Assembly: GCA_027327915.1 (NCBI GenBank)
Contig: DAHVWT010000005.1
Location: 1-60,562, forward strand
Length of the DNA: 60,562 bases
DNA from: Elusimicrobiota bacterium
GTDB lineage: Bacteria > Elusimicrobiota > Elusimicrobia > UBA1565 > UBA9628
Direction of reading: 5' to 3'
Shown: one piece after another, positions 17,835 to 26,960 of the stretch
Layout: each line of letters starts with the position of its first letter
How positions within the stretch are numbered: position 1 is the first letter of the stretch
Notes under the pieces: model-generated
The model's input: only the letters and a program-made list of their open reading frames with translations
What the model was told of the DNA's origin: nothing
Databases searched by the model: none
Position numbers and translations under genes: made by a program

Positions 17835-18936
17835 GGGAGTAGAAGGGGAGCTTGACGATCTCGGCGGCCGCGGAGCGGCCCCGAATGTCGACAGCGGCGG
17901 CGTCCCCGGGCTTGAGGCCCGGCCGGTCCAGATAACCGAGGCCGATGCCGGCCTTGAGAGTGGGGGAGAAGCCCGCGCTCGTCAAGGACCCGGCGGCCCT
18001 TCCCCCGATCGATACCGCGGCGCCGGCGCGGGGTATCCCCGCCTCCTTAAGCCGCAGCCCATAAAGCTTCCTCGCCAATCCCTCCTTTTTTTGCCGCATC
18101 AGGGCCTCCTTGCCGATGAATTCGCCTTTGTCCCAATCCACGAGCCAGCCGTAGCCCGCCTCCAGGCTCGAGTGATCGTCGTCCGCGTCCTGCCCGTAGA
18201 GAAGATAGCCCGCCTCGAGCCGCAGCGTGTCGCGAGCGCCCAGCCCGCAGGGCTTAACGCCCAGGGCCGCGCCGCGATCAAGCAACGCGTCCCATATCCG
18301 CGGAAGATCCGGGGCGGGGGCCATGATCTCGAAGCCCTCCTCTCCCGTATAGCCCGTCGTGCTGACGAAAAGATCCGTCCCGAAGACCCGCCCCTCCCAG
18401 GCCTCGAAACGCCCCATGCGGGAGACGGCTTCGAGCCCCTGCTCCTTAGCGAGCAATGCGCGGGAGTTGGGACCCTGGACCGCGATGATGCCGCGCTCGG
18501 GGCTGCGCCGGCGCAAATCGACGCGGAGTTTGCCGCGATGCGCCTCGATCCACGTCCAGTCCTTTTCCGTCGTGGCCGCGTTGACGACCGCGAAGGTGCG
18601 GTCCAGCGCCAGGCCGCTCACGATCAGGTCGTCCACGATGCCGCCGCGCTCGTTGAGAAGATGGGTATAGACGGCCTTGCCTGGCCGGAGCTTCGCGACG
18701 TCGGTCGGGATCAGGTTTTGCCAGAATGCGACAGCATCCGGCCCCGAAACTTCGATCTGGGCCATATGAGACACGTCGAAAAGCCCGCAGGCTCTCCGAA
18801 CCGTCTCGTGCTCGGCCAGGATGCCGCTGTAGTAGATAGGCAGCGTCCAGCCGTGAAAATCCACCATCTTGGCGCCCAGGGCTTTATGCCGCGCGACGAG
18901 GGGGGTCTCGCGAAGAACGGCCGCCGAGTCCATCAT
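17827..18936 (-). CDS. gcvT: Glycine cleavage system T protein (aminomethyltransferase)
   Basis: LFDVSHMAQIEVSGPDA, GYTGEEGFEI, CGLGARDTLRLEAGYLLYGQD. Confidence 0.96.
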   Translation of the reverse strand: MMDSAAVLRETPLVARHKALGAKMVDFHGWTLPIYYSGILAEHETVRRACGLFDVSHMAQIEVSGPDAVAFWQNLIPTDVAKLRPGKAVYTHLLNERGGIVDDLIVSGLALDRTFAVVNAATTEKDWTWIEAHRGKLRVDLRRRSPERGIIAVQGPNSRALLAKEQGLEAVSRMGRFEAWEGRVFGTDLFVSTTGYTGEEGFEIMAPAPDLPRIWDALLDRGAALGVKPCGLGARDTLRLEAGYLLYGQDADDDHSSLEAGYGWLVDWDKGEFIGKEALMRQKKEGLARKLYGLRLKEAGIPRAGAAVSIGGRAAGSLTSAGFSPTLKAGIGLGYLDRPGLKPGDAAAVDIRGRSAAAEIVKLPFYSHA

Positions 18937-19006
18937 GGCTCATACGATAGAAAATTTAAGGGCAGCAACGGAAAGCAACGGAAGGCCCTGGAAGGCTCCG
19001 GTGCCG

Positions 19007-19318
19007 CTATCGCGACAGGATCTCCCACAGAAGTTTCGCCAAGCGGCGGCGCTCGGCCTCGTCGCGGAACTCGATCTCCGCTTGAAAATAGCCGTCCTCG
19101 TCCTTCCACGCGTCGGCCGCCTCGCAAGCCAGCTCCCGAAAGGAGTCCCCCCACAGCTGGAAGCTCAACCGGAGCCGCTCCCCATAAGCGATCGGCGCCA
19201 AGGTCGCCAAGCTCGCCCCTTCGTGGGAAAGCCTTTCGATGCGTCCCCAGGCCTCGCGCTTAAAAAGCCCCGGCTCGAACTCAATTAAGACGGGAAGCGA
19301 AATGCATGTTTTCGGCAT
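19007..19318 (-). CDS. Small PilZ-like domain protein (non-canonical)
   Basis: WGRIERLSHEGASLATLAPIAYGERLRLSF resembles the PilZ core; no RxxxR motif; starts 2 nt after upstream stop. Confidence 0.6.
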   Translation of the reverse strand: MPKTCISLPVLIEFEPGLFKREAWGRIERLSHEGASLATLAPIAYGERLRLSFQLWGDSFRELACEAADAWKDEDGYFQAEIEFRDEAERRRLAKLLWEILSR

Positions 19319-19320
19319 CG

Positions 19321-20526
19321 CTACTCGATTCCCATGGCCGCGTGGCGGAAAATCCGAGCCGCCGGGGCGCCGGCCCCGATCCGGCCGTCCGAACGGCGCG
19401 CGGCGACGCTCCAAAAGCGCGCGCCGTCCCAGGCGAGCCCCACGGGCTCGTAGTTCCCGTCCTTGTACTCCGGCAAAGGAACTCGCGCCGCCGCCTCCCC
19501 GGGCCGGTCGAGCCGATGACGGATCAGTTCCCCCGTCCCCGAATCCAAAGACCAGAGGGATTCACCGTTGAAAGCCAAGGCCGCCGCCTTCCGGCCGGGA
19601 TACGGCCAACTCTCGACGACGCTCAAATCCGCGTCGAGGATGCGCTTATAGAGCGTGTGCCTCGAGACGGTCCATAGGAAAAGCCCGTCGTAAGCGATTC
19701 CAACCGTGTCGTAGGCATCCTGGCGGTAGACGCCCAAGGTCGTGAAGGAGGCGTCCTTCATGTGCCGCGCGATCGCTCCACGAGCCTCCGAGGTGAAGAG
19801 AAAACCTCCGCCAAAGCCGATCCCGATGGGCGTTTCGCGAGTCAGCGGAACCACGCGCGCCAGGCTCATGTCGGCACGGCGATGGAAATTGAGAGTCCTC
19901 GTGTACCAATCGGAAATCCAGAAGCCCCCGCCGTCAAAGGCGAGCGATGAGGGATGGCTGTAGGGCAGGTCCCAATGGGCCGCCGCACGCGAAGCCGTCT
20001 CGCGGCGAAGTTGGGCGCGCCGCACGGAGAGCACCCCCAAGGCAAGGCCCAGCAGGGCGGCCAGCGTCAGCCCCCAGAGCACGGCCCGGCTCGAGGGCTC
20101 GCGAGGAGGAGGAGCGACGGAAAGGCTCGTTCCCTCGAACCGGATCGCGCGGGCGAGCGCCGATTTGAGGGCGGACTGGCTTTGAGGCCAGGGCAGAACC
20201 TCCCAGGCGCCCAGCCTTAAAAGCTCGATCGCCCGCGACGCGTCCCTGCGCGCCGGCGTCACGATGACGGGAAGAAGCGGGCAGGCGGCCATGATTTCCC
20301 TCACGGCGGACGCCGTCTTGTCGTCCCCCTCCTCTTCCGTCGGCATCCAGACAAGGACCTTGGCTCTCTCCTCGGCCAGCATCTCGATCGTCGATTTCAA
20401 ATCGACGGCTTGCCGCACGCCGTAACCCCACTCGCCCAAAAGAAGGGCCCATTCCCGGCGCAGCCCCGCCTCCCCTCCCGCAAGGAGGACGGCCGCCGCC
20501 GATACTCCGGCGTTATGGGCCGCCAT
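19321..20526 (-). CDS. Pseudo-receiver + TM + extracytoplasmic beta-propeller-like protein
   Basis: Receiver-like N-terminus without the acceptor Asp, TM AVLWGLTLAALLGLALGVL, then five (G/A)-(I/L)-A-(F/Y/W)-(D/N)-G-x3-W-like repeats. Confidence 0.65.
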   Translation of the reverse strand: MAAHNAGVSAAAVLLAGGEAGLRREWALLLGEWGYGVRQAVDLKSTIEMLAEERAKVLVWMPTEEEGDDKTASAVREIMAACPLLPVIVTPARRDASRAIELLRLGAWEVLPWPQSQSALKSALARAIRFEGTSLSVAPPPREPSSRAVLWGLTLAALLGLALGVLSVRRAQLRRETASRAAAHWDLPYSHPSSLAFDGGGFWISDWYTRTLNFHRRADMSLARVVPLTRETPIGIGFGGGFLFTSEARGAIARHMKDASFTTLGVYRQDAYDTVGIAYDGLFLWTVSRHTLYKRILDADLSVVESWPYPGRKAAALAFNGESLWSLDSGTGELIRHRLDRPGEAAARVPLPEYKDGNYEPVGLAWDGARFWSVAARRSDGRIGAGAPAARIFRHAAMGIE

Positions 20527-21934
20527 CGCCGCCTCCTTGCGTCTCCCGCCCCGTGGGCGACGGCTTCCGAGGCGCCGGGATCGTCAAGACGCTGCCCAGA
20601 TGGGGCAGGCCGCGATCAATCGCATCGGGATTGGCATCATAGATCCGCTCCCAGAGGGTTTCGTCGCCGTAATACTTCTTCGCCAACGACCGGAGCGTAT
20701 CCCCTTCCACGACGACGTGCTTCTTGGGCCAAGCGGGAGCCGCTTTTTGGGGAGGCGTCGGGATCTTGGGGCCGGGCCCGGAAGGAAGCAGAAGCGCGGC
20801 CTTGCGGTTCCGCAGGGATTGAAGGTCGAAGTTCGTGCGCTCGATCGCCTGGGTCAGGGCCTTGTAACGGGCCTCAAGCTCCTTGATGCGCGCCTCCAGC
20901 ACCGAGAGTTGGCCGCTCGCGGCTTCGGAGTCCGTGCGGGTACGGCCTAATTTCAGCTCCAAATCATTTTTCTGGGCTTGGAGCGCCTGAATGCGGGCCG
21001 CGAGTTCGTCCGCCTCGCGCGCGGCCTCGCCGACGAATTTCGCCTCGTAGGTCGGGGCGCCGAAACGGTAGCTCAGGGACATCTGGTAGCCGCCGCCCGA
21101 ACGATAGACGCCTCCCGTCGGGAAGGTGGAGGCCGCGTCCAGGACAAAGGGCGAAAAATCGACGCCGAAGCCGAAGGCGAGTTGGTTGACGCCTTCCAAG
21201 GGCAGGCCCTTGCCGATCCTGGCATCCAAGAGGCCCTGATCGAAGGACGCCTCGAGCCCGGGATAAAACGCGGTCAGTCCGGGCCGTATATGAAGGTCCA
21301 CCGCCGCGGTCAGCCAATGGTCGTAGTCGTAGGAATTGCCCCAAATAAACGTCGGGTGCGGAAAACCGGGGTCGGTCGTGAGATTGAGCAGCGACATGCC
21401 GCTGTTCCATCCGAAATCCGACCGGGCGAGCACGCCGCCGTCGAAACCCAAAGCGGCCGTCCCCCCCGCCCCCGGCGCCACGGCCGTGTCCAGGACCTTG
21501 AAATTGCCGCCGACTTGGAGCGGCTTTGACAGATGATATTTCGACAGGTCGATATCCTGGGCGTAGTTGAAAAGGAAGTCCTGCTCGTAGAGATTCTCGG
21601 TCTGCCACTGCCCGTCGTAGGAGAATCCGACCGTGGCCGAGTGGATGGAAGGGTACGGCCTGATGTAGCTCATATCCCACCACGAGAGGTTTCCCGTCGG
21701 ATCCGGCATCCGTCCGATCGAGGTTCCCATTTCCGGAAGGGGGGCGTTCGCCGTGCCGGCGGGATTGAAGAACATGCCGAACGCATCGTTGGCGATCGAA
21801 CTGTAGGCCATGCCCATGCCCATGGCCCTCGCGCCAGGCAGGAGATCGTAGAATTGATCAGCCCAGGCCGAAGCCAAGCCGAGGCCCAGACACAAAAATG
21901 CCGCGAAATACGCCGAAACCGCTCGGCGAAACAC
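20513..21934 (-). CDS. Outer-membrane barrel (PorV/FadL-like) with coiled coil and C-terminal LysM domain
   Basis: Signal peptide; ARAMGMGMAYSSIANDAFGMFFNPAGTANA; heptad-rich segment; HVVVEGDTLRSLAKKYYGDETLWERIYDANPD (LysM). Confidence 0.8.
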   Translation of the reverse strand: MFRRAVSAYFAAFLCLGLGLASAWADQFYDLLPGARAMGMGMAYSSIANDAFGMFFNPAGTANAPLPEMGTSIGRMPDPTGNLSWWDMSYIRPYPSIHSATVGFSYDGQWQTENLYEQDFLFNYAQDIDLSKYHLSKPLQVGGNFKVLDTAVAPGAGGTAALGFDGGVLARSDFGWNSGMSLLNLTTDPGFPHPTFIWGNSYDYDHWLTAAVDLHIRPGLTAFYPGLEASFDQGLLDARIGKGLPLEGVNQLAFGFGVDFSPFVLDAASTFPTGGVYRSGGGYQMSLSYRFGAPTYEAKFVGEAAREADELAARIQALQAQKNDLELKLGRTRTDSEAASGQLSVLEARIKELEARYKALTQAIERTNFDLQSLRNRKAALLLPSGPGPKIPTPPQKAAPAWPKKHVVVEGDTLRSLAKKYYGDETLWERIYDANPDAIDRGLPHLGSVLTIPAPRKPSPTGRETQGGGDGGP

Positions 21935-21964
21935 GGCGCATTATAATATCCCGAGAATCAAAAT

Positions 21965-22999
21965 CTATTTCGTATTTGTTGCTTTTCTTAAGGCAAAGGC
22001 AAACATCGCGGCCGCGGCGGCGACAGCGGCAATGCCCGATGCCCACGGGATGTGGCTCGCACGACGGCCTCGGCCGCCGGCGCTCCCATTGAGATGCCGA
22101 GCGAACTCCTTTTCCACGTAGCCGGGAAGCCAGGTCATATGAAGCATGGAGCTGTAATGCCCCAATGGGACCCAAATTTGCCGGGACGAGGGGAAAGCCT
22201 CCCGCAGAAGTTCGGCATTTTCCTTCGGGATCACATCGTCCCAGGAGGCGTTGACGAGCAATGCCTTCTTGCCGCGATTCCGCTCCCTGTAGGCGAGGGG
22301 GTCGAGACCGGCGAAAGCCTCGCGAAGCTCCGATTCCGCGATCCCCCATTGACGCACGAATTTTCCCGTCATCGCGCTATGTTCGACGAGGCTCGGAAAA
22401 TCGGCGCCGCCCAGGAGAAAAACGGCGTAGGACGGCGTCTTGTCGACGGAGTAGAGGCTCGACCCGGCCAAGGCGCCGAGGCTGACCCCCAAAATGCCGA
22501 TGTGCTTTTTCAGGACTTGGGGATTCCCGCGCAGCCAGGCGAGGGCGCGCTTCCCGTCGAGCACCGACTGGCGGAAGTTGAAGGCCAAGTGCTTGGCCGT
22601 TCGCGCGAGAAAGACTTGGCCGCTTGGAATTCCTTCCCTCGGACGCCGATGGAACTGGTAGGGAGTCTCAAGAAGAAGAACCGCGAAGCCGCCGCCCAGC
22701 AACCGTTTCATGAACTGGCTTTCAATCCACTGATTGGGCGCGGCCATGATCGGAAGAATCAACACCGCCGGATAGGGGCCGGGAACTCCCCGCGGAACGG
22801 CCCAACGCCCCCAAACGATATCGTTGGCCGGGAAGGGGCTCTTAACCGGAGATGGGAATTTGAGAATGTATTCCGTCGAATCCTTCGACGAGCATTTCCC
22901 CGTCAGCGTCGCCTTGAACGGGGCCGATTGGCAGCCCGGCGCGCCCGCGGAGACCGCGCGGACAAAGAGAAGAGCCGCGACGGCCAAACACCCCGCCAT
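21965..22999 (-). CDS. Exported alpha/beta-hydrolase
   Basis: Signal peptide MAGCLAVAALLFVRAVSA; GVSLGALAGS nucleophile elbow; HYSSML; C-terminal TM. Confidence 0.7.
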   Translation of the reverse strand: MAGCLAVAALLFVRAVSAGAPGCQSAPFKATLTGKCSSKDSTEYILKFPSPVKSPFPANDIVWGRWAVPRGVPGPYPAVLILPIMAAPNQWIESQFMKRLLGGGFAVLLLETPYQFHRRPREGIPSGQVFLARTAKHLAFNFRQSVLDGKRALAWLRGNPQVLKKHIGILGVSLGALAGSSLYSVDKTPSYAVFLLGGADFPSLVEHSAMTGKFVRQWGIAESELREAFAGLDPLAYRERNRGKKALLVNASWDDVIPKENAELLREAFPSSRQIWVPLGHYSSMLHMTWLPGYVEKEFARHLNGSAGGRGRRASHIPWASGIAAVAAAAAMFAFALRKATNTK

Positions 23000-24540
23000 C
23001 AAAATCCCATCACGAGCGCCAGCACGGTCTGGTAGATGTTCGTCGAGCCGTGTTGCGGGGCGTTCGTGAAGTCGGGGGTCGGCGTCGTGGCGTCCCCCAT
23101 CACCCAATAGGAATATTCGGCTTTCAACTGGAAATGCCTCGTCAGTTCGTAGTCCACGGCCGCGGTGTATTTATCCATGCGCGTGGAAGCCCGAGCGCCG
23201 CTTGGATCCAACGCCTCGATGGAGGAGTACGTCGTCCCTCCTATCGTCACGCCGGAAAAAAGATCCAGGGCGGGCCCGCGGTGGAACAATTGATTAAACA
23301 CGAGAGCCCCCATGAGACGCTTCCCCCACCAAGGTTTTCGAATCAGGGGCCACGCGGCCTGGACGTAATAACCCTGGTTGATTTGAAAATCCTCCCCGCA
23401 CGCCACGCCGCCGGCGAGGTTGCAGGCGTTCACCGTAGCCGCAGACCATTGCGGTTGGTTCGACGGATTGGCTCCATTATCGATGGGAGCGATGAACTGG
23501 TTGTACCCGTAGACGTATTCCGAGGATATACTGAAGCCCTCCCAAAGGAAGTTCAGGGCCGAGTCGTAGATCTGGTAGTTGAGATTCCCTTCCAGGTTGT
23601 AGTCGCTGTCCATCATGGAGGCGCTCCAAGTCACCCCTTTCAAATCCGTAAACTCCCCGCCTGGGAGAGGCACTCGGATATCCCCCAACGACCAGGAAAC
23701 CCGGCCGCCGCCGGCCTTGGGGTTATTGTTGTCGGCCAAGTTATTGTCCTGATGCCCGAAGTCGATGTTCGTCCCTCCCGCCCCGATCGGCGGCACGCCC
23801 AACTGAGCGGGATTGGGGAATGTCCTCGACCGGTTGGGTATTTCTCCCAGGCCGTTGACCACGTAAACCGTCAATTCCTTCGGGACGAGCGCCGAGCGTG
23901 CCTTCGGATAATAGCTCGCCCGGCCGCCGATATCGGTATAGCCCACGCTCAAAGGCGGCGTCGGGGAATTGACGCGGCTGACCAGGTCGAGATCGTCGGG
24001 AGAGGCGAAGGCGAGGGGACGGGTGACGGTGAGGTAATCGTCCGGCCGGTAGAGCTCGTTATAGTAGCCGAAGGGGACCAGGAATTTTCCAGCCTGGAGC
24101 TTGACGTTCGGAATCCGGTCATAAGCGAAGTAGAGCTGATAGAGATTCATCACGCCCTGGTCCGAAGTCGGCATATTGAACTCGACCTTGAAGGGCACGC
24201 TGTCCACGAACGGCCCCTCGAATCCGACGTACGTGTCGCTCAAGAAGATCTCGTCTTGCACCTGGGTTTCATAATCGGGGTAGCGCGGGCCGACGTTGCG
24301 CCAATCAAGGGAAAAAGCCCCCGTGAAACGCGTTCCGTGGAGAAAGGCGGCGCCGAATCCGTCGTGGAAGGGAGGAGCCGTCGAGGAGTCGATGGAATAA
24401 ACGGCTCCGGCGTCGGGCATGCCTAGGCCCGGGACAGCCGCGCCCAAAACAAAAAGGCCTGCCGCCAACCAGCCCCGCGGGGCGCGTTGACAGCCCCGGG
24501 CAAAATGTCTATGATCATTTCGACAGCGCGCGTGGTCCAT
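22999..24540 (-). CDS. Outer-membrane porin-like beta-barrel protein
   Basis: Aromatic-rich alternating pattern, LQAGKFLVPFGYYNELYRPDDY, C-terminus ending in Phe; N-terminal hydrophobic segment. Start uncertain. Confidence 0.65.
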   Translation of the reverse strand: MDHARCRNDHRHFARGCQRAPRGWLAAGLFVLGAAVPGLGMPDAGAVYSIDSSTAPPFHDGFGAAFLHGTRFTGAFSLDWRNVGPRYPDYETQVQDEIFLSDTYVGFEGPFVDSVPFKVEFNMPTSDQGVMNLYQLYFAYDRIPNVKLQAGKFLVPFGYYNELYRPDDYLTVTRPLAFASPDDLDLVSRVNSPTPPLSVGYTDIGGRASYYPKARSALVPKELTVYVVNGLGEIPNRSRTFPNPAQLGVPPIGAGGTNIDFGHQDNNLADNNNPKAGGGRVSWSLGDIRVPLPGGEFTDLKGVTWSASMMDSDYNLEGNLNYQIYDSALNFLWEGFSISSEYVYGYNQFIAPIDNGANPSNQPQWSAATVNACNLAGGVACGEDFQINQGYYVQAAWPLIRKPWWGKRLMGALVFNQLFHRGPALDLFSGVTIGGTTYSSIEALDPSGARASTRMDKYTAAVDYELTRHFQLKAEYSYWVMGDATTPTPDFTNAPQHGSTNIYQTVLALVMGF

Positions 24541-24588
24541 TTCCGTCGAGAGCGCGAATAATCACAGTGTAACGGAAGAAAGAGGAAT

Positions 24589-24903
24589 ATGCCACACGTC
24601 ATCACCGAGAAGTGCCTGGGCGAAGTCTACGCCTCCTGCCAGGAGGTCTGTCCCGTCGAGTGCATCCATCCCGGGACCTATAAGGGCGAGGCTTTCATGA
24701 TCATCGACCCCGAGGTGTGCATCGACTGCGGGGTCTGCCTTCCGGAGTGTCCCATCGGCGCCATCGTGGGCTCCGTGGACGAGAGCCCCGATTGGGCGAA
24801 GACGAACGCCGAGCTGACGCCCCAATTCAAGGGCAATCCCAAGCCCCCGGTCCGGCCGGCCAACGATCCGCCCCGCAAATCAACGAATACGCTGGTCAAG
24901 TAA
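24589..24903 (+). CDS. 4Fe-4S ferredoxin
   Basis: CQEVCPVECIHP and CIDCGVCLPECPIGAI clusters. Confidence 0.93.
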   Translation: MPHVITEKCLGEVYASCQEVCPVECIHPGTYKGEAFMIIDPEVCIDCGVCLPECPIGAIVGSVDESPDWAKTNAELTPQFKGNPKPPVRPANDPPRKSTNTLVK

Positions 24904-24929
24904 TCACGAGGTTTTCCGCGCGGCTCGGA

Positions 24930-26879
24930 ATGCTCCTCGCGGGGTTATTTTTCGCGGTTAGCCCCGCTGAGACATCGGCGATGTCCTTCAACATCATCCA
25001 TCGCACGCCGCACGACGCCAGGACCCTCTTTGCGCCCGCGCTCAAGAGAGTCCCTTTCGAGAAGGGGCTTTTCGAGGCCGCCTCCGGCTCCGGGACCGTC
25101 ACGTCGGATGTTCTCCAGCCGCCGGCGCCCTTCACGAGCGTGGTGCCCTCCTGGAACGCGGTGGTCCCGGCAGGCAGCGCCCTCGGCTTCCAAGCGCGGG
25201 CGCGGCTCGGAGGGCGATGGTCGCGCTGGTATGACATGGGGGAAAGCCGGGGCGGCCTTTTTTATTCGCCGCCCTCCCAGGAGGACGCCGACGGGCTCGT
25301 CGACATCGACACCTTGAAGCTCAAGCGGCCCGCCGACGCCGTCCGCTATCGCGCCATTTTAAAGCCGGACGGAGGGCCCGTGACCCTCAAGCTTGCCGCG
25401 CTCGCGTTCTGGGACGGAAAGGCCGCGCCGCCGAGCCCCTATCGCCCGGGGCCCTGGGTGCGCGAGATCAGGGTCCGGCCCCGCTCCCAGAAGGAGGAGC
25501 GGGAAAAATACAAGCACGACATCTGCAGCCCCACGACGCTCGCCATGCTCCTCTCCTATTGGGGGCGCGAGCGGCCCACGGCGCTCGTCGCCGAGAAAGT
25601 CCGGGACCAAACGACGCGGCTTTTCGGGGATTGGAGCGCCAATACGTATTACGCCGGCTCGCAAAATCTCCTCTCCTTCGCCGCGCGCCTGGATTCCATG
25701 GCGGCGCTCGAACGGTTGATCGCCGCAGGACGGCCGGTCGCCGCGAGCCTGACCTTCGACCCCGGCGAACTCGACGGCGCTCCCCTGAAAAAAACCAAGG
25801 GGCATTTCGTCCTGGTCGTGGGATTTTCCCGGACGGGAGACGTCATCTGCCTCGACCCCGCGGCGGAAAGCCGCGCGGCGGCGCGCCGCGTCTACCGCCG
25901 CGATCAATTTTATGAGGCCTGGCTCGCCAACAAAGGCGGACTCGCCTATATCGCCTGGCCTCTCCAGGGCTCCCTCGTGGAGGCGGCCGACGCGACGGTC
26001 GACATCTGGAGCAAGCCTCGGAAATCCGGCGGCGAGACGCTGCGCCGCCTCCACGATCCCAGCCATCTCACCCAATTGCTCTACGCCGAGCCGGCCAGGC
26101 TGAAGAGGGCCCGGGGGGATTGGGCCGACATCGAAGCCCTTGAACAGCGCCAATTCCGGAAGGGACGCGGTTGGTCGGGATACGCCGGATGGGTCCAGGC
26201 CGGGGGGATCGTTCTGAGGCTCCCCGCCGAACCCCCCGACGCCGTCATCCTCGCCAAGCAATCCTCGCCCCGGGGCTCCTCCTCGTCGCCCCGGCTCCTT
26301 TCCGTGAGCACCTGCCTCTCCAAAGTCTCGTTCAATCGCTCCGGACGCTCGCTGCGTCTCCTGGACGGCTCGGCCGCGGCTTTCGCGCCGGAGGCCGTCG
26401 GCTCCCTGGAAAATCTCGACGAGAAGACGCGCCGGCGCCGCATTATCCAAAGCGCCCGCCTCTTCCTCGGCGAACGCTACTATTGGGGCGGACGCTCCGG
26501 CGTCCAGTTCGCGCCCGACGTCGGCGTCGACTGCTCGGGCCTCGTCGAGCTCGCCTATCGCGCCGCCGGCATGAACATCCCGCGAAACGCCCGGGATCAA
26601 AGGCGCGCGGCGCATCCCGCGCGCCGCGAGGACCTGCGAGAGGGAGACCTGGTCTTCCTGACCGCCTCGGAGCGCTCGCGCAGGATCAACCACGTCATGA
26701 TCTACGCCGGAGGAGACCAGCTCCTCGAAAGCAGCCGGGGCGCGGGCCGGGCTCTCGAAACCACCTTCAAGGAGCGCTTCCGCCAGACGCTGGCCGAGCT
26801 CGAGTCGGGCGTGCTCGTCATGGACTTCTCCGCCGAGAAGCCCCGCCGCCGCCGTCTCTTTTTCGGGACTTTTTTCTAA
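24930..26879 (+). CDS. Exported fusion: C39-like peptidase domain + NlpC/P60 endopeptidase
   Basis: ICSPTTLAMLLSYWG...GHFVLVVGFSRTGDVICLDP (C39-like) and YYWGGRSG...GVDCSGLVELAYRAAG...INHVMIYAGG (NlpC/P60). Confidence 0.8.
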   Translation: MLLAGLFFAVSPAETSAMSFNIIHRTPHDARTLFAPALKRVPFEKGLFEAASGSGTVTSDVLQPPAPFTSVVPSWNAVVPAGSALGFQARARLGGRWSRWYDMGESRGGLFYSPPSQEDADGLVDIDTLKLKRPADAVRYRAILKPDGGPVTLKLAALAFWDGKAAPPSPYRPGPWVREIRVRPRSQKEEREKYKHDICSPTTLAMLLSYWGRERPTALVAEKVRDQTTRLFGDWSANTYYAGSQNLLSFAARLDSMAALERLIAAGRPVAASLTFDPGELDGAPLKKTKGHFVLVVGFSRTGDVICLDPAAESRAAARRVYRRDQFYEAWLANKGGLAYIAWPLQGSLVEAADATVDIWSKPRKSGGETLRRLHDPSHLTQLLYAEPARLKRARGDWADIEALEQRQFRKGRGWSGYAGWVQAGGIVLRLPAEPPDAVILAKQSSPRGSSSSPRLLSVSTCLSKVSFNRSGRSLRLLDGSAAAFAPEAVGSLENLDEKTRRRRIIQSARLFLGERYYWGGRSGVQFAPDVGVDCSGLVELAYRAAGMNIPRNARDQRRAAHPARREDLREGDLVFLTASERSRRINHVMIYAGGDQLLESSRGAGRALETTFKERFRQTLAELESGVLVMDFSAEKPRRRRLFFGTFF

Positions 26880-26960
26880 CGCTCGGCATTCAGCATGAAC
26901 CTTGTTCTGGGTTGATGGCTGATTGCTGAGCGGGGAAAGCCAAAATTGTAGAATCCGCGA

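Noticed and set aside
18937-19006. Possible glycine riboswitch upstream of gcvT
   Set aside because: Only 70 nt between genes, with no tandem aptamer-like structure; too short for a glycine riboswitch.
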